Shown here piece after piece: positions 18,148-25,981 of a DNA stretch of 64,000 nt. Below the pieces are notes generated by a model. It was given only the letters and a program-made list of their open reading frames with translations, was not told the origin of the DNA and made no database searches. Both the position numbers and the translations under genes were made by a program. The stretch's first letter is position 1; each line of letters opens with the position of its first letter. The stretch comes from Mycobacterium simiae (GTDB lineage: Bacteria > Actinomycetota > Actinomycetes > Mycobacteriales > Mycobacteriaceae), in NCBI RefSeq assembly GCF_010727605.1, contig NZ_AP022568.1:2170001-2234000 (forward strand). Reading direction: 5' to 3'.

Positions 18148-18158
18148 AACATGTTCTC
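18145..18158. promoter_or_regulatory. KstR-like operator upstream of the aldehyde dehydrogenase gene
   Basis: TGAAACATGTTCTC fits the KstR consensus TnnAACnnGTTnnA at seven of eight fixed positions (final base C instead of A). It starts at the last codon of the methyltransferase gene, 91 bp before the dehydrogenase start. KstR is the TetR repressor of cholesterol catabolism; I recall Rv0223c among its targets in M. tuberculosis, which supports the call. Confidence 0.5.
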
Positions 18159-18248
18159 GTTTTGGTCCACCTTGGGTAGGGTGGCGCCATGCCCGTCGGA
18201 CGATAAGCAGGGCAGCTCGACCCGAAAGGCTAAGAGGAGCGGCGCAAC

Positions 18249-19718
18249 ATGACCGACATCAAGACCGAATACGACAAGCTTTTCATCGGCGGCAAATGGA
18301 CGGAGCCCTCGACTTCCGAGGTGATCGAGGTGCATTGTCCGGCCACCGGCGAGTACTTCGGCAAGGCGCCGCTGGCCGCGGCGGCCGACGTCGACGCCGC
18401 GGTCGCCGCAGCCCGTGCCGCGTTCGACAGCGGCCCCTGGCCGTCGACGCCGCCGAAGGAGCGCGCGGCGGTCATCGCCAACGCGGTGAAGCTGATGGAG
18501 GAACGCAAGGAACTGCTCAGCGCGCTGCTCGCCGGGGAGACCGGCCAGCCGCCGACCACCATCGAGACCATGCACTGGATGGGTTCGATGGGCGCGATGA
18601 ATTTCTTCGCCGGCCCGGCCGTCGACCAGGTCAGGTGGCGCGAGATCCGCAACGGCTCGTACGGCCAGACCATCGTCTACCGCGAGCCGATCGGCGTGGT
18701 GGGTGCGATCGTCGCGTGGAATGTGCCGCTGTTCCTGGCCGTCAACAAGCTTGGTCCCGCCCTGCTGGCGGGCTGCACGGTGGTGCTCAAACCCGCTGCC
18801 GAAACCCCGTTGACCACAAACGCTTTGGCGGACATCTTCGCCGAAGCCGGCCTGCCCGAGGGGGTGCTGTCGGTGGTGCCCGGCGGTATCGAGACCGGCC
18901 AGGCCCTGACGTCGAACCCGGACGTCGACATGTTCACGTTCACCGGCAGCTCGGCCGTCGGCAAGGAGATCGGCCGCCGTGCCGCGGAGATGCTCAAGCC
19001 GTGCACGCTGGAGCTGGGCGGCAAGTCGGCGGCCATCCTCCTCGAGGACGTCGATCTCGCATCCGCCGTCCCGATGCTGGTGTTCTCCGGAATCATGAAC
19101 ACCGGCCAGGCCTGCGTTGGCCAGACCCGCATCCTGGCGCCACGCTCGCGCTACGACGAAGTCGTCGATGCGGTCAGCGCATTCGTGCAAGCGCTGCCGG
19201 TCGGCCCGCCGTCGGACCCGGCCGCCCAGATCGGCTCGCTGATTTCGGAGAAGCAGCGCGCCCGCGTCGAGGGCTACATCGCCAAGGGCATCGAAGAGGG
19301 CGCGCGGCTGGTGTGCGGCGGTGGCCGGCCCGAGGGCCTAGACAACGGCTTCTTCGTGCAGCCCACGGTGTTCGCCGACGTGGACAACAAGATGACGATC
19401 GCCCAGGAGGAGATCTTCGGCCCGGTGCTGAGCATCATCCCCTTCGACAGCGAAGAGGATGCGATCAAGATCGCCAATGACTCGGCCTACGGCCTGGCCG
19501 GCAGCGTGTGGACCAGCGACGTCCCGAAGGGCATCGAGATCGCGGAGAAGATCCGTACCGGGACCTACGCCATCAACTGGTACGCGTTCGACCCGTGCTG
19601 CCCGTTCGGCGGGTACAAGAACTCCGGCATCGGCCGGGAAAACGGGCCCGAAGGGGTCGAGCACTTCACGCAGCAAAAGAGTGTGCTGATGCCGATGGGT
19701 TACACCACCGAGGGCTAG
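18249..19718 (+). CDS. NAD(P)+-dependent aldehyde dehydrogenase (Rv0223c type)
   Basis: 489 residues. The catalytic Cys lies in GQACVGQTRI and the general-base Glu in LELGGKSA; the cofactor region has AWNVPLF and FTGSSAVGKEIG, and EEIFGPVLSI is the family's conserved Glu motif. It oxidises an aldehyde to an acid; the substrate is unknown, but the KstR-like box upstream hints at sterol side-chain or related lipid catabolism. The ATG has AGAGGAG upstream. Its TAG lies inside one arm of an 11-bp inverted repeat shared with the convergent crotonase gene. Confidence 0.93.
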   Translation: MTDIKTEYDKLFIGGKWTEPSTSEVIEVHCPATGEYFGKAPLAAAADVDAAVAAARAAFDSGPWPSTPPKERAAVIANAVKLMEERKELLSALLAGETGQPPTTIETMHWMGSMGAMNFFAGPAVDQVRWREIRNGSYGQTIVYREPIGVVGAIVAWNVPLFLAVNKLGPALLAGCTVVLKPAAETPLTTNALADIFAEAGLPEGVLSVVPGGIETGQALTSNPDVDMFTFTGSSAVGKEIGRRAAEMLKPCTLELGGKSAAILLEDVDLASAVPMLVFSGIMNTGQACVGQTRILAPRSRYDEVVDAVSAFVQALPVGPPSDPAAQIGSLISEKQRARVEGYIAKGIEEGARLVCGGGRPEGLDNGFFVQPTVFADVDNKMTIAQEEIFGPVLSIIPFDSEEDAIKIANDSAYGLAGSVWTSDVPKGIEIAEKIRTGTYAINWYAFDPCCPFGGYKNSGIGRENGPEGVEHFTQQKSVLMPMGYTTEG

Positions 19719-19834
19719 GTGTACTGACGCCCACGCCCGGCTGGCCGCACTCTCGGTTTCCAGTGCCCGGCTGGCCGGGCACTCGGCGGCCTGCGACCGC
19801 AGAACTGGGGTCGCTGCGCGGCTAGTACACCTAG
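19715..19834. repeat. 11-bp inverted repeat containing both stop codons of convergent genes
   Basis: CTAGGTGTACT at 19715-19725 is perfectly complementary to AGTACACCTAG at 19824-19834. The left arm holds the dehydrogenase stop and the right arm the crotonase stop, so both genes end in TAG-GTGTACT. The 98-bp spacer holds a separate hairpin (19764-19781). Confidence 0.75.
19764..19781. terminator. Possible bidirectional terminator hairpin
   Basis: TGCCCGGC-TG-GCCGGGCA is a perfect 8-bp stem with a two-base loop, midway between two convergent genes. No T tract follows on either strand, so termination is inferred from position and stem strength. Confidence 0.45.
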
Positions 19835-20655
19835 TGGCCGGAAAACTTTGCGTCGCGGCGTTCGATGAACGACTGCACACCCTCGCTGGCGTCCTGGCTG
19901 GCGAACAGTGCGGTGATGACGGGCCGTAGTCGCTCGATCGCGGCCGCCTCGCCCTGGGTACGCGCTAGATGCGCCGACTCCAGCGTGGCCCGCACGCCCA
20001 GCGGGGCCGCACGCTCGGCGATGGTGTGCGCGATGTCGCGCGCTCGGGCCAATGCCGCGGCTGGGTCGTCGGCCACCTCCTGGACCAGCCCGATACGGTG
20101 CGCCTCGCCGGCATCGAACTCGTCGCCGGTCAGTAGCCAGCGCATGGCGTTGCCCCAACCGGCCTCGCGGGGAAGCCGGATCGTCGCACCGCCGAACGGG
20201 TAGATCCCGCGCCGTACCTCGAGCTGAGTGAAGCGGGTGCCCGTGGCCGCGATCCGGATGTCGGCGGCCAGCAGCAGCTCGATGCCTAGCGTCATGCACC
20301 ACCCGTGTGCGGCCGCGACCAGCGGCGTCGTCCATGTCCCGGCCAACCGCCACGGGTCCCGGCCGTCGTCGGGCAGCGGCGACTCGCCGGCGGCGATGGC
20401 CGGCGCGACGTCGACCAGGTCCAGCCCGGCGGTGAAGTGGTCGCCATGGGCGAACAGCACGCCCGCGCGCAGCGACTCGTCGGATTCCAGCAGCGCGTAG
20501 GCGCGGGAGAGATCGGCAAGCATCGCCCGGTCGAACGAGTTGCGTTTGGCCGCCCGGTTCAGGCCGATCAGCAAAACGTGGCCGTCGCGTTCCAGGGACA
20601 CGGTGGCCAGGTGGGGAAGGATCTGAGGGCCGTCGCTGTTAAACGTGTGTGTCAT
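19831..20655 (-). CDS. Enoyl-CoA hydratase/isomerase (crotonase) family protein
   Basis: 274 residues with crotonase signature stretches: RAGVLFAHGDHFTAGLDL (first oxyanion-hole loop) and VAAAHGWCMTLGIELLLAADIRIA (second). The classical hydratase Glu pair is not obvious: the place of the second Glu reads RRGIYPFGGAT. It may therefore be an isomerase, hydrolase or thioesterase-like member. ATG 20655 is used; an upstream TTG at 20667 is possible. Convergent with the aldehyde dehydrogenase; upstream lies an AT-rich regulatory region shared with a TetR gene. It has no positional counterpart in H37Rv as I remember it. Confidence 0.85.
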   Translation of the reverse strand: MTHTFNSDGPQILPHLATVSLERDGHVLLIGLNRAAKRNSFDRAMLADLSRAYALLESDESLRAGVLFAHGDHFTAGLDLVDVAPAIAAGESPLPDDGRDPWRLAGTWTTPLVAAAHGWCMTLGIELLLAADIRIAATGTRFTQLEVRRGIYPFGGATIRLPREAGWGNAMRWLLTGDEFDAGEAHRIGLVQEVADDPAAALARARDIAHTIAERAAPLGVRATLESAHLARTQGEAAAIERLRPVITALFASQDASEGVQSFIERRDAKFSGH

Positions 20656-20681
20656 CACGTCAGTCAAACCCAGAAGCCAGT

Positions 20682-20701
20682 ATTATGCAATAGAGCATAA
20701 T
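20682..20701. promoter_or_regulatory. Probable TetR operator
   Basis: ATTATGC-AATAGA-GCATAAT has perfect 7-bp arms and a 6-bp spacer, 27 bp upstream of the crotonase ATG. The geometry equals that of the repeat upstream of the related TetR gene at 63318-63923, which supports control by the TetR protein at 21041. Confidence 0.55.
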
Positions 20702-20815
20702 CCTTACGATCTACTTAGCTTTAACTCACCACGAGTAAATGACGTCCGTCACATGTTTTCCGTGGTCTTCGAGTTTAGTAGCCCTAACAAGTTGCTTGGT
20801 AGATCCATGTCTTAT

Positions 20816-20835
20816 ATGATTCTCAGCATAATCAT
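20816..20835. promoter_or_regulatory. Second inverted repeat in the divergent region
   Basis: ATGATT and AATCAT form 6-bp arms around an 8-bp spacer, about 50 bp upstream of the small ORF at 20886. It may be a second operator or a promoter element for the rightward transcript. Confidence 0.35.
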
Positions 20836-20885
20836 GAGCCGCCGGCCCCGGCGCATGAGTGCAGCACTAGGCCGGGAGACAAACC

Positions 20886-21017
20886 ATGTGGATCATCGAG
20901 CTCAACGTCGCTGGCTACCAGTTCACCCGCGAGGTACCCGACCGGAAACGCCGGTCGTTGTGGTTCAATCCGCGTAACATGCACTGGCCGGTCTCGCGGC
21001 ACCAGCACGCTGCATGA
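20886..21017 (+). CDS. Small ORF of 43 residues upstream of a TetR gene
   Basis: The frame runs ATG to TGA with GGGAG 7 nt upstream and encodes a basic, Trp-rich peptide (it begins MWIIELNVAGYQF and is rich in Arg in the middle). It ends 23 nt before the TetR start. I recognise no family. It could be a real small protein, a translated leader or a chance frame; codon choice (mostly G/C third positions) resembles the neighbours even though the region upstream is AT-rich. Confidence 0.4.
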   Translation: MWIIELNVAGYQFTREVPDRKRRSLWFNPRNMHWPVSRHQHAA

Positions 21018-21040
21018 GCTCAGCCCCAGGAGGTACGACA

Positions 21041-21688
21041 GTGCCGACCACAAGCGATCTGGCGCCCGGCGCCGCGCCGCCCAAGCGAGGCGGCACCCGG
21101 ACGAAAATGCTGATCAGTGCCGCTGAGGTGATGCGTGAGCGCGGCGCCGCCGGGGTCACCATCGACGCGGTGCTCTCGCGCAGCGGCGCCCCGCGGGGGT
21201 CGGTGTACTACCACTTCCCCGACGGACGCAACCAGATTCTGCGCGAGGCGCTGCGCTACTCCGGCGATTCCATCACCGGCACCGTCGACCAGGCCGCCGA
21301 CCGCGGTGCCCGGGCACTGCTCAGCGAGTTCATCAAGCTGTGGGAGCGCCTGCTGACCGACGGCGACTTTCACGCCGGCTGCCCGGTGGTCGCCGCGGCC
21401 ATCAGTGCCGACGAAACCGACCAGGACCTGACCGCCGAGGCCGGCACGATCCTCGGCCGCTGGTGCACGGCCTTGACGCAGGCGTTCGTCAAGGACGGCT
21501 TCGACGACGACGATGCCGCCTCGCTGGCGGTGATGTCGATCTCCGCCCTAGAAGGCGCGATCGTGCTGTCCCGGTCGACCCGTTCGGTGCGGCCGCTCAG
21601 CCAAGTCGGCGAGCAGCTCGAATTCCTGATCAAAGCGCGGGAATTCGTCACCCGCAACGGCATCCCCGGCAGGAGCGACAGCGCATAG
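21041..21688 (+). CDS. TetR-family regulator, LmrA/YxaF-like
   Basis: 215 residues. The N-terminal HTH reads ISAAEVMRERGAAGVTIDAVLSRSGAPRGSVYYHFPDGRNQIL, the same arrangement as in Rv0196-like proteins. The C-terminal domain has GCPVVAAAISA and ALEGAIVLSRSTRSVRPL, closely matching the TetR at 63318-63923 of this window. GTG 21041 has AGGAGG at 7 nt; an ATG at 21014 overlaps the small ORF stop and lacks a good ribosome site. The probable operator is 20682-20701. The likely targets are the divergent crotonase gene and its own transcript. Confidence 0.9.
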   Translation: MPTTSDLAPGAAPPKRGGTRTKMLISAAEVMRERGAAGVTIDAVLSRSGAPRGSVYYHFPDGRNQILREALRYSGDSITGTVDQAADRGARALLSEFIKLWERLLTDGDFHAGCPVVAAAISADETDQDLTAEAGTILGRWCTALTQAFVKDGFDDDDAASLAVMSISALEGAIVLSRSTRSVRPLSQVGEQLEFLIKAREFVTRNGIPGRSDSA

Positions 21689-21699
21689 GCCGAGCCGGT

Positions 21700-21996
21700 T
21701 CAGTCGCTGGCCGGCAGCGGCTTGACCTCTTTGAGCGTCAGCGGAGTCTGGCCGATGCTCAGGCTTCCCGCCCCGGGCTTGGTCACCAGCACCTCGGCGC
21801 CGGCGTCATCGACGTACCGCTTGCCCATCACCGTGCCCTCGGCGAAGGCCGGATCCAGCTCGCCCGAGCGTGCCCCGCCGATCGGCACCATCGGCACCCC
21901 ACCGCAGCGCAGGTCGTCGAGACTATCGGCGCTCCTGACCACGATGACCTGGGTGTCACACACCTGGCTGGCGAGGCGGGTTCCGTTCTTGACCAT
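21700..21996 (-). CDS. 98-residue protein of unknown function coupled to a FadD gene
   Basis: The protein has two cysteines, one in LASQVCDTQVIVVR and one in DLRCGGVPM, then a Gly-rich stretch, a YVDDAGAEVLVTKPGAGSL strand pair and an end rich in Lys/Leu. No signal peptide or membrane segment is seen. I do not recognise the family. It starts 17 nt after the FadD stop with AGAGGA upstream, so it belongs to the echA1-FadD operon. A carrier, small binding protein or metal-site protein are all possible; the two Cys might bind zinc, but the spacing is not a standard zinc ribbon. The frame extends to 22017, but ATG 21996 fits the ribosome site. Confidence 0.75.
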   Translation of the reverse strand: MVKNGTRLASQVCDTQVIVVRSADSLDDLRCGGVPMVPIGGARSGELDPAFAEGTVMGKRYVDDAGAEVLVTKPGAGSLSIGQTPLTLKEVKPLPASD

Positions 21997-22013
21997 GATT
22001 TCTCGTCCTCTGC

Positions 22014-23522
22014 TCACTGCTCGGCCGGGGCGGCCTGCAACCCGGCTAGGTCTTCGATGATTTCCCGGCGCAGCACCTTGCCCGTGGGTGTGGTTGGCAG
22101 CTCGTCGCGGAACACGACGCGGTCCGGGGTACGCGAGCCACGCAGACTCTTGCGGACGTGCGCGCGCAATTCTTCGGGGTCGGGCTCAGCGCCGGGCCGG
22201 GGCACCACCACGGCCACGATCGCCTGGCCCCACTGCGGGTCTTCGACCCCCACCACGGCGACGTCCCGCACATGCGGATGCTCGACCAGCACTTCTTCCA
22301 GTTCGGCGGGCGCGATGTTCTCGCCGCCGCGGATGATGGTGTCGTCACTGCGCCCGCCGATGAACAGGTAGCCTTCGTCGTCCAGCATCGCGATGTCTTT
22401 GGTTGGGAACCAACCATTTTCGTCAAGGACCGAGCCGATCCCGGTGTAGCGGCCGGAGACCTGCTCGCCGCGCACGAAGAGCTCGCCGGTCGCCCCGGGG
22501 CCCAACGCGTTGCCCTGCTCGTCGCGAATCTCGATCTCGATGCCGGGCACCGGGCGCCCCACCGACGCCAACCGCCGGATGGCCGCGGGCTCCGACGCCG
22601 CGAGCGCGGCACGGTGATCTTCGGGGGTGAGCACCGCGATTGTCGAACTCGTCTCGGTCAGGCCGTAGGCGTTGACAAAGCCCACCCCGGGCAACAGCTC
22701 GAGTGCCCGGCGCACCAGGGGCAGGCCAACCTTGGACCCCCCGTAGGCCAGGTTGCGCAGCGACGGCAGCTGCTGGCCGCCGGCTTCCAGTACCGTGACG
22801 ACCCGGTCCAGCATGGTGGGCACCAGCGTCGCGGTGGTGACATGCTCGGCGTTGATCAACCGCACCCACTCGTTGGCGTCGAAGTTGGGCAGGTAGACCA
22901 TCTTGCGCCCGGCGTACAGGTTCGACAGCGCGGCACCGACACCGGCGATGTGATACGGCGGCACACAGATCAACGCGGCGTCTTCGGCGGCCGCGGAATC
23001 GAATTCGACGGTTCCGGTGACATAGCTGGTGAGATTGCTGTGCGAGAGTTCGACCGCCTTGGGCTGCGATGTGGTGCCCGAGGTGAACAGCACGATCGCG
23101 ACGGACTCGGGGTCGGGAAACTCGGTCGCGGGCTCGGCGCTGCGGGCCGCCGCCAGGAAGTCGTCGGCGACCATCACCCGGCCAACGGAGTCGCCGAGCA
23201 TCTCCCGATATCGCGGATCGACGACGACCAGGGGTTCGGGCAGCCGCTCGATCAGGGTCTGGATGCCCTCGGCGGACAGCCGGTAGTTGAGCGGGGTGAA
23301 CGCTAGCCCGGCGCGCGCCGCGGCGAAGATCAACACCGGCAGCATGGCGCCGCCGACCCCGACGTAGGCCACGTGCTGGGCGCCCGATCCGGCGATGACG
23401 CCCGCGCCGCCGTCGGCCAGATCGCCGAGTTCCTGCGTCGTCAACCGGGTGTCGCCCGACACCACGGCGGTGCGATCGGGGTTTGCCGATACAGCCATCT
23501 CGAGAAGCAACGAAATGCTCAT
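22014..23522 (-). CDS. Acyl-CoA synthetase (AMP-forming), FadD family
   Basis: 502 residues of the ANL superfamily. FTSGTTSQPKAVELSH is the P-loop-like adenylation motif (about 164-179), NAYGLTETSS the A5 motif, KDIAMLDDEGYLFIGGRSDDTIIRGGENI the A7-A8 hinge, and PTTPTGKVLRRE contains the catalytic Lys. It makes an acyl-CoA from a carboxylic acid, ATP and CoA; the substrate is unknown. ATG 23522 gives the family's usual N-terminus; the frame is open to 23819 but that part is antisense-like and Arg/Ser rich. It sits between echA1 (73 bp upstream) and the 98-residue gene. Not present at this place in H37Rv to my knowledge. Confidence 0.9.
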   Translation of the reverse strand: MSISLLLEMAVSANPDRTAVVSGDTRLTTQELGDLADGGAGVIAGSGAQHVAYVGVGGAMLPVLIFAAARAGLAFTPLNYRLSAEGIQTLIERLPEPLVVVDPRYREMLGDSVGRVMVADDFLAAARSAEPATEFPDPESVAIVLFTSGTTSQPKAVELSHSNLTSYVTGTVEFDSAAAEDAALICVPPYHIAGVGAALSNLYAGRKMVYLPNFDANEWVRLINAEHVTTATLVPTMLDRVVTVLEAGGQQLPSLRNLAYGGSKVGLPLVRRALELLPGVGFVNAYGLTETSSTIAVLTPEDHRAALAASEPAAIRRLASVGRPVPGIEIEIRDEQGNALGPGATGELFVRGEQVSGRYTGIGSVLDENGWFPTKDIAMLDDEGYLFIGGRSDDTIIRGGENIAPAELEEVLVEHPHVRDVAVVGVEDPQWGQAIVAVVVPRPGAEPDPEELRAHVRKSLRGSRTPDRVVFRDELPTTPTGKVLRREIIEDLAGLQAAPAEQ

Positions 23523-23595
23523 ACTCGATCCCTCTGCATCCCAACCCGTTTGCGCCCAAATCCCAACTCTACGAACATAGTGTATTACAGCTGAT

Positions 23596-24378
23596 TCAGG
23601 TGCCGGTCCACTGCGGCGCACGCTTCTCGGCGAATGCGATCGCGCCTTCCTTGGCGTCGTTCGACGCGAAAACCGGGCCGAGCAGCTTGTTCTGCTCGGC
23701 GAACATGGTGTCGGGACTCCAGCCGCGTGACTCGACGATGATCCGCTTGGTCGCGGCCACCGCCAGCGGCCCGTTGGCGGCAATTTTTTCGGCCAGCGCG
23801 ATCGCGGCGTCCAGCGCACCGCCCGGCTCGGCCAGTACGTTCACCAGCCCCAGCGCGTGCGCGCGCTCGGCGCTCAGGTTGTCGCCGGTCAGCGCCAGCT
23901 CCATCGCGATGGCCGACGGAATGCGCTGCGGCAGCCGCAGCAGTCCCCCGCCGCCGGCGACCAGCCCGCGCTTGACCTCGGGGATCCCGAAGGCGGAATC
24001 CTTCGACGCCACGATCAGGTCGGTAGCCAGCGCCAGCTCGGTGCCGCCCGCCAGGGCGTAACCCTCGACGGCCGCGATCAGCGGCTTGTCCGGTGGACGC
24101 TCGGTGAATCCCATGCCGCGGCCCTCGACGATGGGCAGTTCCCCGCGTGCGAACGCCTTGAGGTCCATGCCCGCGCAGAACGAACCGCCCGCGCCGGTCA
24201 GGATGCCGACCGACAAGCCGGGATCGCCGTCGAGCTGGTCCACTGCCGCGGCCAGCCCGTTGGCCACCGCCGCATTGACCGCGTTCTTGGCTTTGGGCCG
24301 GTTGATCGTGATGAGCAGGATCCGGCCGCGTTGTTCGACGATGACCTCGGGTTCGTCGCCTTCTTCGTTTCCGCTCAC
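23596..24378 (-). CDS. echA1: Enoyl-CoA hydratase EchA1
   Basis: 260 residues, closely matching the remembered Rv0222. The oxyanion-hole segments are AGGSFCAGMDLKAFA and VEGYALAGGTELALATDLIVA; PEVKRGLVAGGGGLLRLP carries the position of a catalytic acid. It should hydrate a trans-2-enoyl-CoA in beta-oxidation, although many mycobacterial EchA proteins lack proven substrates. The frame reaches an ATG at 24390, but GAGGAG touches that codon; GTG 24378 places it 12 nt upstream and matches the Mtb start better. It heads the echA1-FadD-98-residue operon. Confidence 0.9.
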   Translation of the reverse strand: MSGNEEGDEPEVIVEQRGRILLITINRPKAKNAVNAAVANGLAAAVDQLDGDPGLSVGILTGAGGSFCAGMDLKAFARGELPIVEGRGMGFTERPPDKPLIAAVEGYALAGGTELALATDLIVASKDSAFGIPEVKRGLVAGGGGLLRLPQRIPSAIAMELALTGDNLSAERAHALGLVNVLAEPGGALDAAIALAEKIAANGPLAVAATKRIIVESRGWSPDTMFAEQNKLLGPVFASNDAKEGAIAFAEKRAPQWTGT

Positions 24379-24527
24379 GGCGCTGCACATCTCCTCGGTA
24401 GTCGTGGCAAACCAGGGGGCAAGCCAGGGGCTGCTACCGACTGATGGTAGCTGCTGGCGGAAATGGCATTGGCATCAGGAGAGAGTCACGTTACCCAAAG
24501 GCCGCGGTGCGGCGTCCCGGCGACCGC

Positions 24528-25937
24528 TCACGCCGGTGCCATCGCGGCGTCGACGACCGTTAGCTTTTCGGAAAGCCCTGCAGCCCTTCGTAATTCGATG
24601 AAGTCTGCGACCATGGCCTCGGTGACCTCGTGCGGGTCTTTAACCGTCGCGCCGTCGGTGAGCACCGAAATGTTGAGCTGATCGACGTAACTCCACACCG
24701 TGATGTTGAGGCCGCTGCCGGCCGTCAACGGACCTACCGAATAGATCTCGGTGACCAGCGCGCTGCCCACCCGACCGTGCTCGCGCGGCCCGGGAACGTT
24801 CGAGATCGGCAGGTTAAGCACCTTGTTCTGGCCGTCGCGGCTAGACGCCCACCGGAAGAACGATTCGGTGGCCGCCGGGGGCATGTAGGCCGACCAGCGA
24901 CTGATCAATTCCGGCCCGACCAGGTGGAAGGCTTCCTTGGCGGAGACGGCGTTGTCGTGGCAGGCGCGCAACCGCTCCAGCGGATCGTCGAGATCGGCCG
25001 GCAAGGCGACCATCAGCCCCGTGAAGTAGTTGCCCGATATCCGTTCCGGGGAGAAGTCAAAACTCGCCGGGACCGACGCCAGTAGCGGTTCGGCCGTGCC
25101 GTCGTAGCGCAGTAGCAGGGTGCGCAACGCGCCGGTGGCCACCGCTAGCACCACGTCATTGATGGTGCCACCGCACCGCTTGCCGGTCTCCTTGATGTCG
25201 GCGAGCGCCAGGCTGGCCGTCGCGAACCGCCGTTCCGGCGTGATCCGGTGATTGATGAAGGTGGGCGGCGGGGTGAATGGCATGGTCAGCTCCGGCGAGA
25301 GCTTGCGGGAGCTGCGCCGTACCCGGTTGATGCCGCGGGCGGTGTAGCGCACGGTCCCGGGCACTTTCGCGAACTGGCGCAGATGGTCGGCGAACGCCGA
25401 ACGCAGCAACTGCGGCTTGGTGGGCGCGGGATCGGTGATCTGCGGGCCGCCTTCCGGAGTCGGCAGCAGGTCCATGCCGCGAGCCATCAGGTTGGCCGAC
25501 GCGACGCCGTCGGCAAGCGCGTGGTGAATCTTGCCGACCACCGCGACCCGGTTATTGGCCAGCCCTTCGATGAAGTACATCTCCCACAGCGGGCGGCTGC
25601 GATCCAGTGGGGTGCTGGCGATCTGCCCGATCGCGTCGTCGAGCTCGCGGCGCCCGCCCGGCTCGCGCAGTCGCATCGGGCGAATGTGGTAGTCGAGGTC
25701 CACCTCGCAATGCTCGCGCCACATCGGGTGATGGAACTTCCACGGAATGTCGACGAGCTGGTAGGTGAAAGGCTCGAGCTTGTTGAGCCGGGCACCGATC
25801 ACCTGACGGAACGAGTCGATGTTGAAATCGCGATGCTCGGGGTCGATCTCGACGACGGCGACCTTGATGGTGTGCATGTGCACGTTCGGGGTCTCGCTGT
25901 ACAGCAGCACCGAGTCCCAGCCACTGAGCCGTTTCAT
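24528..25937 (-). CDS. Wax ester synthase/diacylglycerol acyltransferase (WS/DGAT, Rv0221 type)
   Basis: 469 residues, the usual size of mycobacterial triacylglycerol synthases. The catalytic HHxxxDG motif is HHALADG (about residues 137-143). The end of the N-terminal domain has the FINHRITPERRF region, and the C-terminal domain has NLPISNVPGPREH, a conserved family block. It transfers an acyl group from acyl-CoA to diacylglycerol or a fatty alcohol at the membrane. AAGGGG lies upstream of the ATG. Its position 44 bp after lipC puts lipid storage and ester hydrolysis genes side by side. Confidence 0.93.
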   Translation of the reverse strand: MKRLSGWDSVLLYSETPNVHMHTIKVAVVEIDPEHRDFNIDSFRQVIGARLNKLEPFTYQLVDIPWKFHHPMWREHCEVDLDYHIRPMRLREPGGRRELDDAIGQIASTPLDRSRPLWEMYFIEGLANNRVAVVGKIHHALADGVASANLMARGMDLLPTPEGGPQITDPAPTKPQLLRSAFADHLRQFAKVPGTVRYTARGINRVRRSSRKLSPELTMPFTPPPTFINHRITPERRFATASLALADIKETGKRCGGTINDVVLAVATGALRTLLLRYDGTAEPLLASVPASFDFSPERISGNYFTGLMVALPADLDDPLERLRACHDNAVSAKEAFHLVGPELISRWSAYMPPAATESFFRWASSRDGQNKVLNLPISNVPGPREHGRVGSALVTEIYSVGPLTAGSGLNITVWSYVDQLNISVLTDGATVKDPHEVTEAMVADFIELRRAAGLSEKLTVVDAAMAPA

Positions 25938-25981
25938 CGCTGGCCCCTTCCCCTCAGCAGCGACCTTACTCAGGGGCGTGG

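Larger units (their letters stand above)
20656..20885. promoter_or_regulatory. AT-rich divergent control region with two inverted repeats
   Basis: This 230-bp stretch is much richer in A+T than its neighbours. It holds two inverted repeats, at 20682-20701 and 20816-20835, and lies between the crotonase gene (-) and the small ORF/TetR pair (+). It probably contains both promoters. No gene is seen in it. Confidence 0.6.

Noticed and set aside
24391..24527. Possible operator between echA1 and the WS/DGAT gene
   Set aside because: I looked for palindromes and KstR-like boxes and saw none of convincing length.
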